Of a stretch of 62,280 nt of DNA, positions 18,541 through 28,600 are shown in pieces. How positions within the stretch are numbered: the stretch's first letter is position 1; each line of letters starts with the position of its first letter. A program made the translations under genes and the position numbers. The DNA is from Chara braunii. Lineage: Eukaryota; Streptophyta; Charophyceae; Charales; Characeae. The stretch is from assembly GCA_003427395.1 (NCBI GenBank), contig BFEA01000265.1:1913937-1976216 (forward strand). Reading direction: 5' to 3'. A model generated the notes under the pieces. It was not told where the DNA came from. It ran no database searches and worked only from the letters and a program-made list of their open reading frames with translations.

Positions 18541-19774
18541 GAAAGGAAAGGACTGCCCGACAAGACAATACAAGCATGAGAGCAGACAAAAAGTGTACAC
18601 CCATGAAAAAACAGTCTGCTACGCACACTTTAAATAGAAAGTCGAAATGATTGGAACTCTTGTTCAAAAATCAATCACAGCAAACAATGCGGTCACTTCC
18701 TCGACGCGTTTCGTCTACCACCACAGGTAGACTCATCAGGAGGCATAGAGCTGCGAAGTAGAACAGCTAGGGGCCATACCAATGCCTTGCCCCTAATTCA
18801 CCTATCAACCGCTACCAATCCTATCCCTAATCCTAGCAAAAAGATAACCTGATATGAAAGCCATATTGATGGTCCGAGAGCAGAGAACGTGCGATATCCT
18901 GCCGAAAGAAGGCTTAGAAGCCACCCAAACCGTCGGGAAGAGATACGAAAGCAAGCCACCTGTCATATCCGCGTCTGGCAGAATACCTGCACAATGCAAC
19001 AAAACACAGACACTAAAGCAGATCACAAGTAAACAAACAGACAGAGGCTCCTTTCAGGAGTACTTGCAGACGAGCCACGATCGTGTGGGTAATCAACAAC
19101 GTCTTCCTCGGTCGAAACCCACTCCTACGCCGGTGCCAGCGGAACACCTGTAGATGTGCTGGCATGAAGGAGACAGATGGCTCAGGCTGTACGAGCATAA
19201 CATCACTTACGTTCAGCGAACGACGGAGCAACAGAGCCCCGAAGCAGCACAACGTCAAAGGAAGATGTCTGCGAAGTGGTGGTATATAACCGATCGTACA
19301 AGCACCCAGCAGGGTAGATGTCCTGTCAACCGTCTCAGTTCTGAAGAGCAAACTCGACAGAACTGGTCACTCACAGAACCGAAAGGACCAGCTGGAAAAG
19401 GTTCCAAGCCAAAAACCGAGAAAGATACATTGTGCAGCCTGCAGGCACTCCCCCGAGTCTGTCCCGTAGGCATTCCCCGGGCCCATAAGGACTCGTACGG
19501 CCTCTGGCAATCGTAAGTAGCGCCGCCACGAAAGAGTCGTGGAGCGTTACAAATATTCAAGAGGACGTACCTGCCCTGGAAATCTTCATAATTCAGAAAT
19601 GGAAAGTCTCCTGTTACCGCAAAAAAGTTGACCCTTGGCGAAAAAGTATAGTAACCGTCTACCGAAGGGGCCAAACCGATACCCGATAATTTGACTGTGC
19701 CTATTATAAAAGTACCCCAGAAAAAACCCAAAACAAATTAACAGGCCCTAAGGGCCTACTTGGCAAGGATGCCA
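18541..19774 (-). repeat. PLE-2 right (5') pseudo-LTR, uninterrupted
   Basis: 1234 bp. It carries hammerhead 2 and the empty target site AATGCCTT (18781-18788) of the transposon found in the left pLTR. Its high-coordinate end includes the remnant of an RT C-terminus, as expected if it is the 3' end of a tandem upstream copy. Confidence 0.88.
18699..18743 (-). ncRNA. Type I hammerhead ribozyme in PLE-2 right pLTR
   Basis: On the minus strand: CCTC, CTGATGA, G, stem II TCTACC...GGTAGA, CGAAAC, GC, GTC, GAGG. All core positions are conserved. Stem II is one canonical pair longer than in the left copy. Confidence 0.88.
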
Positions 19775-20174
19775 GCGCCTACGTACCTGGACTTAAAGTT
19801 GGGCAACATTAACCCACACTTGCAACGAGACACCTTACTGCAATGACGCCTTCTGCCACGGCGCATTCAATTGTTAGTGCACACGAATAATAGTATTGAA
19901 GCTTCGCGCCAATGCAAAGTGGCCAACTAAATGGCCAACAGAAGAATTAAAAAACATTCTACTGGCCGGTGGGCAGCTGCCTCCACGAAAACAAAGAGAA
20001 TCGACACTAGCAGTCCATATGCACAACGACTGACCTTTGTCACGGACAGCCAGACGTGATCGAAAACCACAGAGCACAAGTGTAAATCGGACCTAGTCGG
20101 TCCTGGCTCCAGGGGCCATTTGCACAAATGGCTTTCTTTTCTATTTGGTGTCCTTCAATTTACAAGGGCCATGC
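19775..20174. other. Unassigned spacer
   Basis: 400 bp without a recognised gene or repeat partner. Confidence 0.35.
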
Positions 20175-20270
20175 TTTTTTTTTTTTTTTTTTTTTTTGGA
20201 GGGGGGGAAACAAACGCTCCAGTCTATTCGGGGGGAGCAACACGTGCTGGGAACCGGGCCCAGTGTCCCA
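20175..20270 (-). repeat. LINE 3' tail with compensatory change
   Basis: The minus strand reads GGGACACTGGGCCCGG, TTCCCAG, ... TTGCTCC...GGAGC, then a C-rich bridge and poly(A) of about 23. Hairpin 1 is CTGGG/CCCAG here, where the other copies have CTGGA/TCCAG. Both sides of the pair changed together, supporting a functional RNA stem. Confidence 0.8.
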
Positions 20271-20532
20271 TACAGAATTATACAAATGATTTGAAATACC
20301 AGGGCCATTACCTGGCTTCGGCTAAGAACAATCTGAGATCTATGAAAAAGGTTCTGGAAAATTTAGGAAAACATGGATAACTGCTAACCTATTGCTAGGC
20401 TACTCAAGCTGCACTTACTAAGTCAAACGGAAAGCCACAGAAGCCCTTTGAATGCTCAGAGCCCCTGGAATCCTCAACAAAACATTCTAAAATTCTCTAA
20501 CACTGTCTTATTCCCTGCCGATCTTTCCCAGG

Positions 20533-20597
20533 CCTCATGCCCCCATGCTAATCTTCTCTTTTCTGTATCTTTCCAATTTTGACAGATGTCTCAGCAA
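20533..20597 (-). pseudogene. U6 snRNA fragment fused to PLE-4 ORF1
   Basis: The minus strand reads AGACATCTGTCAAAATTGG, AAAGATACAG, a short duplication, then AGAAGATTAGCATGGGGGCA. It is U6 from the ACATCC block to the ATTAGCATGG block. It directly continues the PLE-4 ORF1 in the same orientation, with no spacer. Confidence 0.75.
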
Positions 20598-21126
20598 CAT
20601 GATCTTCTGTCGGCAAAGCAACTCAATCTGCGAGCGCAACTTAGCCATCTCGTCCTGATCAGCGGCCTTCTTGCCATCTACCGCTTCGCGTACTACCTCC
20701 AGTTTGATCGCCAATTCTTGGCGTATCGACTGCTGAAATTCCTCCCGGTTCTTCCGTTCTTGTTCTCTACGATCGTCTTCTTCCTTTTCATGCTTTTTCC
20801 GTTCCTCATCTTCTCGCGCGGCTCGCTCCTTGGCTTCGTTGGCCTGATGCTTGGTGTTGATCCTAGTGACAATCTCTTCCAACGAGCTGACACGGCGACC
20901 CAATCCACTCCTCCTCCATTCAAGTTGTACTGACTTGAATAGTATGGTGCAGACGTACCGACTTGGGAAGTAGGGGCAGGGGGATACGTAGCGATAGGTT
21001 GTGGAGATACAGTAGCAAGAAACGTGCAATATGACCGAGCTGTCCGCAAATAGCAGTCTCGGACTGGAGGGACAACCCCACTAGGATTTCGAAGATTACC
21101 ATTAACGTGAATCTCATTCGACGCCA
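20598..21126 (-). pseudogene. PLE-4 ORF1: zinc knuckle plus coiled coil (frameshifted, truncated)
   Basis: The ATG at 21126 begins MASNEIHVNG. A CX2CX4HX4C-type knuckle follows in mixed frames (ETAICGQLGHIARF, with a 1-nt shift just before it and the last Cys displaced). Then comes a proline-rich linker and a long charged coiled coil (RAAREDEERKKHEKEEDDRR ... EEFQQSIRQELAIKLEVV). The layout matches PLE-2 ORF1. The coding sequence ends abruptly at the U6 fragment, so the GIY-YIG and RT parts are lost. Confidence 0.72.
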
Positions 21127-21304
21127 TTACTAATAACGAAGTCACACAACTGTAGTATTATCTCTACGAGTCTACGTCGGTTCCTCTGCGAAGCAAAGTT
21201 GTACATGCAATGGGCATGGACAACAAGAGTTGAAGACTCGACACAATCCAGCCAGTACACACGACCAAACAAGACAGGTGTCCCCGAACGCGACTTGAAA
21301 AAAC

Positions 21305-21349
21305 GACCCGACCGGTTTCACCTAGCCGCTACTAGGCTCATTAGTGGTC
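21305..21349 (-). ncRNA. Decayed hammerhead ribozyme in PLE-4 pLTR
   Basis: It aligns with the intact 9182-9230 ribozyme. The core is CTAATGA instead of CTGATGA and GTGAAAC replaces CGAAAC. The loss of the invariant G should abolish cleavage. GGTC and GGGTC are retained. Confidence 0.75.
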
Positions 21350-21494
21350 TTGACAAATCGGTCTGATGGACACTTTGACTGCTAGGACATATATACTACG
21401 AAAGGAAGTACTGTACCGCCTAAGTGAAGTAAGCGTCCTCCTAACTCTACTCAAAACCGGTACTCATCTTGTAGCCGCGTCAAAAAAGCGAATG

Positions 21495-21966
21495 CAGCAG
21501 TCTCAAAACATAACTAACATAGTCTACTATTGTTTAACATTGCTAAAAAAACTCGTGTTCCAAAGGGTGGGGGCGGGGGAACGGGAGGCCGGTTTTGCCT
21601 ACATGCACTGCGGCCCGTTCGTGGGTGGTGGGGCCTGGCTCCATGACTGTACGGAGATAGCAGCCATCGTGCTCGGGTCTACTACCACCCAACTAAACCT
21701 GTCATGTAGGCGAACGACTCAGGATATTGAGTAGGTGTGTGGCCAAATTGACATATCGCCTCCCTCGTGGATGGACTATACAACTACCGGCTCCCGCAAC
21801 CGAATGTCTGTGTAAACAAAGAAGAAACATGTTGTTCTGGGACGCTGGACCCGGTTTCCAGCAGGTGCAGCTCCCCACCAATAGATGGAGCCTCCCCGAG
21901 TGTGATAGCGGTGTCTGCTCTTATCAGCAGCCCTACCACTGCCTTGGGTTGTTTTGATAAAAAAAG
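21495..21966 (+). mobile_element. LINE 3'-end insertion with 12-bp TSD
   Basis: The target duplication AAAAAGCGAATG is at 21483-21494 and 21967-21978. The insert is a 5'-truncated LINE 3' UTR ending in the conserved hairpins (21839-21891), a third hairpin (CTGCT...AGCAG near 21918-21933), GGGTTGTTTTGAT and a short A-rich tail. The empty target site survives at 9037-9048, confirming the boundaries. Confidence 0.9.
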
Positions 21967-22169
21967 AAAAAGCGAATGAACCCAGACCCAAAACCAGGGC
22001 CTGTTGCACAACGAAAAGCGAAAAACCAAAGTACCCAAAAAAACAGCGAGTCTCTCTATCGACGAGGGAAGTACCTGACCGCTCTTCAATCAGAAAACCC
22101 ACGGATCGAAGCCCATCCGCCCATCTAAAGCAACCCCAGCAACCTATTCCACCCGACGTATACCACAAC

Positions 22170-22679
22170 AACTGGCCAATCGAAGAAGTTCGGTCCTGAT
22201 GCTACCAGCTGACCCCTGGCCGGTATCGCCCACTGCTGTAGCAGGTATCACACCTGCGGGTGGGTGCAGCTCCCGCATGTTCCCTCGTTGGAGGCTTGAG
22301 CATGGATGTGGCTGCTACGGGTTCCCCGTAATACTGTAATTACAATAAAAAAGGCCTGAAAGGCCAGGTAATTGAATTGGTTGGGCTTAAAAGAATTAGC
22401 CTTTCCAAAAAAACAAAAAAAAAACAAGGTAAACAATGAAGAAAGAAAATAGCTGCTGCAGAAATGATGTGAAATAGACTCCTGGAAGGAGGTTCCACTA
22501 ACCATGTGTTTGGATTAGTGCTTGCGGTGTGTGACTTTCATCAATCGTCAATGGGGCAGTGTATCTGCAGTGTCCCTTTTACGCGATTTTCATGCGGCAA
22601 AAAAACAGGCTTTCTCTGCACTGTGATTGGGTGGCTGTTTGCTTTGTTTTTTCAGCGCGGGTCTTGCAATGGAAACGAA
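22170..22679. other. Unassigned spacer
   Basis: A-rich around 22390-22430, with a small GGCCT GAAA AGGCC-like hairpin near 22350. No gene recognised. Confidence 0.35.
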
Positions 22680-22680
22680 C

Positions 22681-22726
22681 GTGTTCAGATTTGATACGTG
22701 AAAAAATTGGTATCAAATCTGAACAC
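22681..22726. repeat. Perfect 17-bp inverted repeat with 12-base loop
   Basis: GTGTTCAGATTTGATAC and its exact reverse complement, separated by gtgaaaaaattg. It stands alone, with no A-run or TSD seen. It may be a MITE core or a remnant of a longer palindrome. Confidence 0.8.
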
Positions 22727-22899
22727 CTTTCGGATCACTGGAGGAGGGCGCAGCGCGGCCGGGAGCGCTGCGCCCCACCCATACAGACGGACCGAGTGGC
22801 GGCGGGCGGCAGCAACGACGCGAGAAAGGGTGCAGTGCAGCGGCGCGCTGCAATGTCGGGGTCAAATGGCTCCCAGAAATGGCCCCGGTTAGGGTGTTG

Positions 22900-24934
22900 G
22901 GAATCATGTTAATGACACTAGGTAAGCCTGCTTCGAATGTGAATAAATTCTGAAGCCCGCTCTAGAGAAGCTGGCCCACTGGAATGACTGTCACACCTCC
23001 CTTATCGATAGGGCACTAGCAATCAACATTGTGATATTGGCAGCCCTCTGGTACAAATCTGCAATCTGGCCCCTCAGCAAGGAGGCCCGTTGATAGTTAA
23101 AGCGACAGTTATCAGCCTTGCTATGGAGAGGCAATGGAGAGCTTCCAAATGTTATTAGTAGAGTAGCCTGGCAATCGACGATCCAACCCAAAGACAAAGG
23201 GGGCCTGGGAATCCTAGACCCGGATACCCAGATCAAGGCCAATGGATCCGGAGACTGCGCTTCACACAACATCTCCCATGGCACGCCCTTGCGTTGGAAC
23301 AAATAACCAGACTCGCCCCCCAGGCACCGCAGGGAGTTAACCCGCTTACCTGGCTTGAAGACCTTTACTGGATAGTGCCACGGTCCCGTCGCAATAGGGT
23401 GAGTTCCGTGCTAGGACACAGGCCACTCGGATTTGGTCAGGAACGACTTCTGGGCCCGTGTTTTAAAAGCCTGGCGCCAACTCCCGTTACCCAATAAATC
23501 CCCACCAACCAGGTGGGAAGAGGTGGCATGCCAACCCCTCTTTGGGAACAGAATGATCACAGACCAGTACAGTAGAGTGTTCTGCTGTTCAAGCACCCCG
23601 TGGAATAGCTGGGTTAAAAGAGGTATAACCAGAATAAAAGATATATGGGATACACACGGGGGAGACTGGAAATCTGCACAGCAACTAAGGTCTACACTAA
23701 AGTATTGTCATAAGGTTGAAGAGCACATCGAAACCTTGATCTTTGCTATCCCCCTAGACTGGGTCCACATCTTGCGCAAAGGGCCGCGGCTGGTAGAAGG
23801 GAACTGGGTACCGGCCCCGGGCGATCCGGAAAGTGTAGGCAACATGGTGGAGGTACGAGCAGACGAAACCTTGATCAATCTCTTCCACATTGGTAAGAAC
23901 AATGTGCTCACCCGGTACACACTAGAAGTAGCGGGATGGTGGAGAAACTCTGATTTGCACAGGATTCATGTGCTGCAGGACAAAGAGGTGAGGATGGTGT
24001 ACCGGCGAGACACCCCCGTGGCTGAGCTCCCCTTAATCCCGAGGAATGGCATAGGTCCCCCCCGCGTAAAACCAGGCCGGGGGAGAGTTTGAAACTACAT
24101 ACTTTAACGGTGAAGGCTACCTATCGTCTGTTGTGACCTAGGGTGAATTTAAAACAAACAGTGAGGGCTCGATGGAGGTCTCATTTGAACGTAGGAACTG
24201 AGGCAATCCGCCCCATTTGATGGTTCACCGCCACAAGGTCCAGGCCAGCAAAGACGGCCTCGCTACAATGGCAGATAGAACATCGCTGCCTGCCTACTAA
24301 CGACTGGCTGATCGATCATACACATCTAGAGCAGAAGGGACGGGCGCTACCGTGGTGTAACTTGTGTCACACCACCTTTCCCTCTCGCAGAATTCCGGAA
24401 ACCATAGAACATATATTCATGTAGTGTCCAGGGGCCGTGCTTACATGGCGATTGTGGGATAGAATCTGGACACGGTTGGCCACCGACTCCGACTGGCCAT
24501 GGGACTGGAGAGCCATATTATGCGAGGCATGGACCTCCCCCACTAACAACACTTTCGAGAACAATATGTTCAAGCTAGGGAGGAGAGCAGTCATGTGGGC
24601 TCTCTCGAGAAAACGCTGTACCCATGCAATAGAGGGGGTCCGCATTGCCCGGGAAGAGGTTACAGACATGATAAAACAATACATCCAACAAGAACTCAGG
24701 GTACAGTGGCAAAAAGTCAAAATCCAACTTGAGCTGTTCCATGCATCAAAGGATATATCACAAGCAATTCAGCAATTTTCAGAGGACTGGTTAGGCAGCG
24801 AGAACGGGGGTTGGATTGCATTCATCCGATGGGATGGTAAACCCGCCCAGGAATGCAACCAGGACAAGTTCAGGAGAGACTACTCTATTAACTTCAGAGA
24901 CTGGACTACGGTGGGACAGGAATTTCCACTGTGA
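22900..24934 (+). pseudogene. LINE-2 ORF2 C-terminal half
   Basis: Fragments in all three frames: LSALLWRGNGELP and GGLGILDPDTQIKA (LINE-1: AYLWRGD, GGLGIIDPESEIKA), then 23433-24092, then the RVT zinc-finger block (WQIEHRCLPTNDWL, CNLCHTTFP, EHIFM, TAG, CPG) and the terminal region 24437-24934. At least four frameshifts or stops are present, so it cannot produce protein. Confidence 0.8.
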
Positions 24935-25319
24935 GCATCCACAGATTTTCCAGATCCGTTTCCACCACACCAGCTGGCAATGGTTGACATGCAATGGTAC
25001 GGTGCAGAGTGAGCAGGATCTCAGGCAGGACCACGGCCGACAAGCTCAAGCGAGGAAGCAGTGGGTTAACAAACAGCACACGAGGCATCGGCAGAAGTTG
25101 CCGCTAGGGAAACATGAGTGATCTGGCGGTCTGATGCAGACTGAAGAGGCGGTGAAGAGGCGGGGGTGACGAATGGCTCTCAAATCATTAACCCTGCACA
25201 GTCAATCCCCTGAAAACAGGGCAATCAATGCTGGCAGGCTATCTGATGTACAATGGGACGCTGGACCCCTTATCCAGCAGGTGCTGCTCCCCACCAATAG
25301 ATCGGAGCACCCAGGTATC
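24935..25319 (+). other. LINE-2 3' UTR and structured tail
   Basis: Contains GAAGAGGCGGTGAAGAGGCG (about 25143), a CCCTGAAAACAGGG hairpin with CAATCAATGCTGGCAGG (about 25208-25240), and the two-hairpin tail (CTGGA/TCCAG, GCTCC/GGAGC). The GAAGAGG and CAATGCTG blocks also occur in the SINE-like elements at 26.0 and 41.6 kb. Confidence 0.7.
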
Positions 25320-25334
25320 AAAAAAAAAAAAGGG

Positions 25335-26014
25335 GGGGGGCCACCCACTGTCACTTACAAACGGGCATCGATGGCTCTCTTGGATCAGACATGGGGTCTG
25401 GCATGTCAGCCACATTTGGGATGAAGAGGGGAAAGATTCAGGAGAATTTGACTGGCCCACGGAAAGATCGCAGATATTCACGGATCACAAATCGGATGGC
25501 AAGACTGGGATAACTCGGTGGCTGCCCAGGGGGCACAAAATTCACATTGTGAGCAACATCAAGACTTCAGAGCAACCTGAGATGGTCCAGGGTTGTTTTC
25601 CTTGCTTTATCGTTGTACTAACAGATCTCCCGCAGAGGGATCAGAGAGGGGATCTGAGAGGGGACTCAGGGAAAGGCAAGCTGACAGTCAATCCTCCAAT
25701 CTCGCAGAGTAATCAATGCTGATCAGGAACCTTTCGAACAATTCGGTCAAGTCATACCCAGGTACTTGAGGAAGCAGCTCCAATCTGGGGCTTGAAGAAC
25801 ATCCAAGATACACGCGCGACAGGCAGCAGCCGGTATTTCACATGGAACACATGGAAAAATATTAATCTTCTTTAGGGTTTAGGGTTTAAGACTGAGGGTT
25901 TGGACAGAAACAAGACAAACAGGGGTTAAAATACAAAGGAGTTCACAACGCTTATCTGCAGGGCTTAGGGTTTATCTGACAGGTTCTTATAGTAGTGCTG
26001 AGAGGAAAGGTGTA
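25335..26014. other. Low-information region with telomere-like stretch
   Basis: Contains a partial SINE-like block (25673-25735) and TTTAGGGTTTAGGGTTT at about 25873-25889, the plant-type telomere unit. This is two and a half copies only: an interstitial remnant. No gene recognised. Confidence 0.5.
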
Positions 26015-26222
26015 AGCAGGGCAAGCTGACAGTCAATCCTCCTCGATGTTGGAGTAATCAATGCTGATCAGGGTTCCTTCGGCCAGACGGAAGGAAGCGT
26101 GTGTGAGTTCTATGATGTAATATTCTCCTGACTTGCCGGTGGAATAGGAACCGGACTGATGCTTCCCAGAATGGAAATGGAGCCAGGGCCATAAGGACCT
26201 GTTTAAAGAGGGGGAAAAAAAA
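26015..26222 (+). mobile_element. SINE-like element, copy 1
   Basis: Shares GGCAAGCTGACAGTCAATCC, a GGAAGGAAGCGTG block, GACTTGCCGGTGGAATAGGA, GGACTGATGCT and a terminal hairpin (CAGGGCC ATAA GGACCTG) with the copies at 35.2 kb and 41.6 kb. A short T/A-rich tail follows the hairpin. No TSD found for this copy. Confidence 0.7.
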
Positions 26223-26417
26223 CAAAATCCGAAAAAGAAGTTGTAAGTGTGACGAGAATGCAGTATCAGACTCTAAACCTGGGAAGAGTGGCAAAGTGGG
26301 ACCATAAAGGAAGGGTGCATACACAGCGTCGAAAGACAAGGACCTGCAGAAGAAGAGACCTATCGTGCCCTCCTTTTTGAGCGACACCCGTAGCGCGATG
26401 GGTTACTTAGCACAGAG

Positions 26418-27351
26418 TTGAGGGTAAGGCACTTTAACATCACGGGAGCTAAGCATTTGCAGGAGAAGTTGAATAGAGCAAATGAATCAGTCAATCAGAA
26501 GTGGGGATTGGACTGTAGATTTCTGAGGAGAACGTATGATGTTAAGGAAATGTTCACCAGGTTACCTCATGATGAGATAACTGAATCTGTGAATTGGATA
26601 GTGGAGTTTTTTTATGGAGAAGGGGCATCAATGGACAAGGCTGAATTTGGGAAATCACACAGAGAATTGGGCTGGAAATCTCTGAGACTAATAGACCTGA
26701 TGACTCTTGCAAAGTTCCAGCTCGGCAACACTTTCTTTTATTTGAAGGTGCAGATACTGAGACAAACAATTGGGATTCCTATAGGAGGGAGGGCGAGCCC
26801 ACCACTAGCCAATGTCCTCTGCATCTTTGCGGAACAACAGTTTGTTATGTCTCTGGCTACGGATGCAAGATACATTCATAGAGCCGGTTTATTGATGATC
26901 TGCTATTGGTCGGATGGTATGATGCAAAGCAAAAAGAGCAGAGGTTTTGAATCGGACTTTGGACGAAATCAAAAATTGTTACCGCAAGGATCTTCTGCTG
27001 AAAAACGAGATTGCTGAGTTTTTGGAGACGAGGTTGGTTGCCACGACAACGCCTGCATGGATATATAGCTTCCACAAATTTAAGAATTTGGACAATTTTG
27101 GACACTAACTGGGAAAGGGTCACTACAGAACCCTGAGAAGTTTTGACTCTTTTGCCCCTTTGATCCAGAAGTATGGGATAGTCCCGAACTGCATTTGCCG
27201 AATCGTAGACAATTCAAATACAAAGTTCTCGCTATGGTGGAGCTTGTTGATTTTTCAAAAAGAGCTGAGGGTGATTGGTTACCCGAGAGAAAGTTTTGAA
27301 GCAGGGATAAAAAAAGATGGCCAGAAGGAAGGGTACCGCGTCCTGGTGTGA
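26418..27351 (+). pseudogene. PLE-3 reverse transcriptase fragment (distinct PLE family)
   Basis: Residues YDVKEMFTRLPHDEITESVN carry the first catalytic Asp. TIGIPIGGRASPPLANVLC follows, then, in another frame, FIDDLLLVGWYDA (the catalytic IDD motif). The fragment continues as a degraded thumb to about 27351. A 1-nt frameshift lies near 26885. The IPIGGxASP and IDDLL signatures are closer to canonical PLE RTs than those of PLE-1 and PLE-2 (IPMGKxSSP, VDDVSVF), so this is a second lineage. No GIY-YIG domain is visible next to it. Confidence 0.72.
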
Positions 27352-27956
27352 GATGATAGGAGGGAGGGGGGAAAAAGGAGGAGGAGGAACGGGGGAGGTG
27401 GGACTGCTCCCGGAGTAAGATAGCATCCAAAGTCGAACAGCTCCAGGGAGGGGGCTCAGCAGCCCAGCAGGCCTGGTTGGAGAAAAGAAAGGGTGGGCTT
27501 TGGTCAATTGGTCCCAAGTAGGAGGCTGGTAGGTGCAAAAGTTTATTATTTATATTTAATATTTATATATTATTTAATTTATTTTTCTTCTTTTTTGGTA
27601 CTTTTCATTTTCCTACCGTCGTTCGGCCACCGTGAACCGGAAAAGTGCCAACGGTCAAACTGTTTTGGGTAGGAGTAGGATTGAGGTCGGCGCTGGTGTG
27701 GTGAAGGGCCGGCTGTAGTAGGATAAAAGAAAGTTTTACCGGGAGTTGGACTCCTCTTGCCCTGAGCAGCAGGACAGAAGTGTCGGGCGCTGGCGTACTT
27801 TTTACCGGCAGTGTTGGGTGATCTTTGCTGTGATATGTAACGTCCATGATCACCTGAATTTTGTATCTGTATCTTGTATCTGGTGCTCAACACCTCCAGT
27901 ATTCACAAGGAAACTGCTCTCTCAACTCCACTAGCAACACCAGGTAAGTCAGGTAA
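27352..27956. other. Unassigned region
   Basis: G-rich then AT-rich (27540-27600). It ends in an AGCAACACCAGGTAAGTCAGG block that recurs near 43210. Confidence 0.4.
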
Positions 27957-27957
27957 G

Positions 27958-28022
<65 letters not shown>
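27957..28022. repeat. (CT)n microsatellite
   Basis: About 33 uninterrupted CT units just after a CAGGTAAG motif. It lies inside a dispersed repeat shared with 43.2-43.7 kb. Confidence 0.95.
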
Positions 28023-28025
<3 letters not shown>

Positions 28026-28069
28026 CACACATATCTTGATCGCCCTCAACTTCACTCTTCCTCTACACT

Positions 28070-28181
28070 TTTTTTTTTAATAATAATTTGTACCATTTCT
28101 CGATTTATGCGTGTCGTCCTTGCGCAGGGGCCATGCTAGTCTTCTCTGTATGGTTCAAATTTTAACAGATGTCCTGAAGGA
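28070..28181 (-). pseudogene. U6 retropseudogene with 17-bp TSD
   Basis: Near full-length U6 on the minus strand, from TCCTTCAGGACATC through ATTAGCATGG-like and CGAGAAATGG to an A-rich tail (T-run 28070-28078). The target duplication CACTCTTCCTCTACACT is at 28053-28069 and 28182-28198. The element interrupts the (CT)n-bearing repeat. Confidence 0.92.
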
Positions 28182-28199
28182 CACTCTTCCTCTACACTA

Positions 28200-28600
28200 C
28201 AGTGTGGTGCTTGGCGCTTAACTCTGGCAATAGCTACTGTTCTCTCTCCTCTTCCCTGGCTAACAGTGTCTTCTTCTTCTCTGGCACCAGCCTCTCTTGC
28301 CTCCTTGAGCGAAAAGTGGAGCAGTGCTCCAGCCTCCAGCAGCGCAAGGTAGAGTGAATGAGCCGACTGGGACAAGCAACGTTTTTTGGTGTCAACCAGC
28401 GTTGGCCTGCCTCGATTTGCCTCCCTCCTTGTGCAGCTGAGATTTCTCGATCTGCATGCCCCAGATTTGGTGTCCGTCAATGTGTGCCTGGACCCATTGG
28501 GCCTTGGAAACTTTCTGGAACAATGCAGACAGCCTTTCATGTGCATCGGATCTGTGGCTGTGATTGACTCCTGAGAAATCTCCAACACTCCGACTGTTTT
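28200..28600. repeat. Dispersed CT-linked repeat, copy 1
   Basis: Shares blocks with 43430-43640 (GCAGTGCTCCAGC, GCTGAGATTTCTCGA, TGTGCCTGGAC) and more loosely with 53290-53640. It looks like part of an LTR-type or other large repeat. No coding signature. Confidence 0.55.

Larger units (their letters stand above)
11780..19774 (-). mobile_element. PLE-2: Penelope-like element flanked by 1.2-kb pLTRs
   Basis: In minus-strand order: pLTR (19774-18541), 5' UTR, zinc-knuckle/coiled-coil ORF, SAP-like ORF, GIY-YIG ORF (409 codons intact), RT, pLTR (14389-11780, split by an insertion). The direct repeats match almost base for base, ending at the shared gcca of the tggcaaggatgcca motif. The RT coding end (14319-14389) lies inside the pLTR, so the right-hand repeat is probably the 3' end of a tandem partial copy, as in other PLE pLTRs. 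Both repeats carry a hammerhead. Confidence 0.85.
21200..22165 (-). mobile_element. PLE-4 pseudo-LTR, split by a LINE tail
   Basis: Reverse complement of 8836-9342, with a 472-bp insertion at 21495-21966. It lies immediately upstream (minus strand) of the zinc-knuckle ORF, the same position the pLTR has in PLE-2. Confidence 0.82.
22855..25331 (+). mobile_element. LINE-2: 5'-truncated LINE, same family as LINE-1
   Basis: It begins in the post-RT connection region (VKWLPEMAPVRVLGIMLMTL, aligning with LINE-1 VDWKPRDAAIRVLGVNLTAL) and runs through the zinc-finger domain to a 3' UTR, conserved hairpins at 25255-25310 and a poly(A) at 25320-25331. Confidence 0.85.

Noticed and set aside
20150-20174. 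aagggccatgc as a U6 fragment
   Set aside because: Only a short match; it is the flank of a LINE poly(A) tail.
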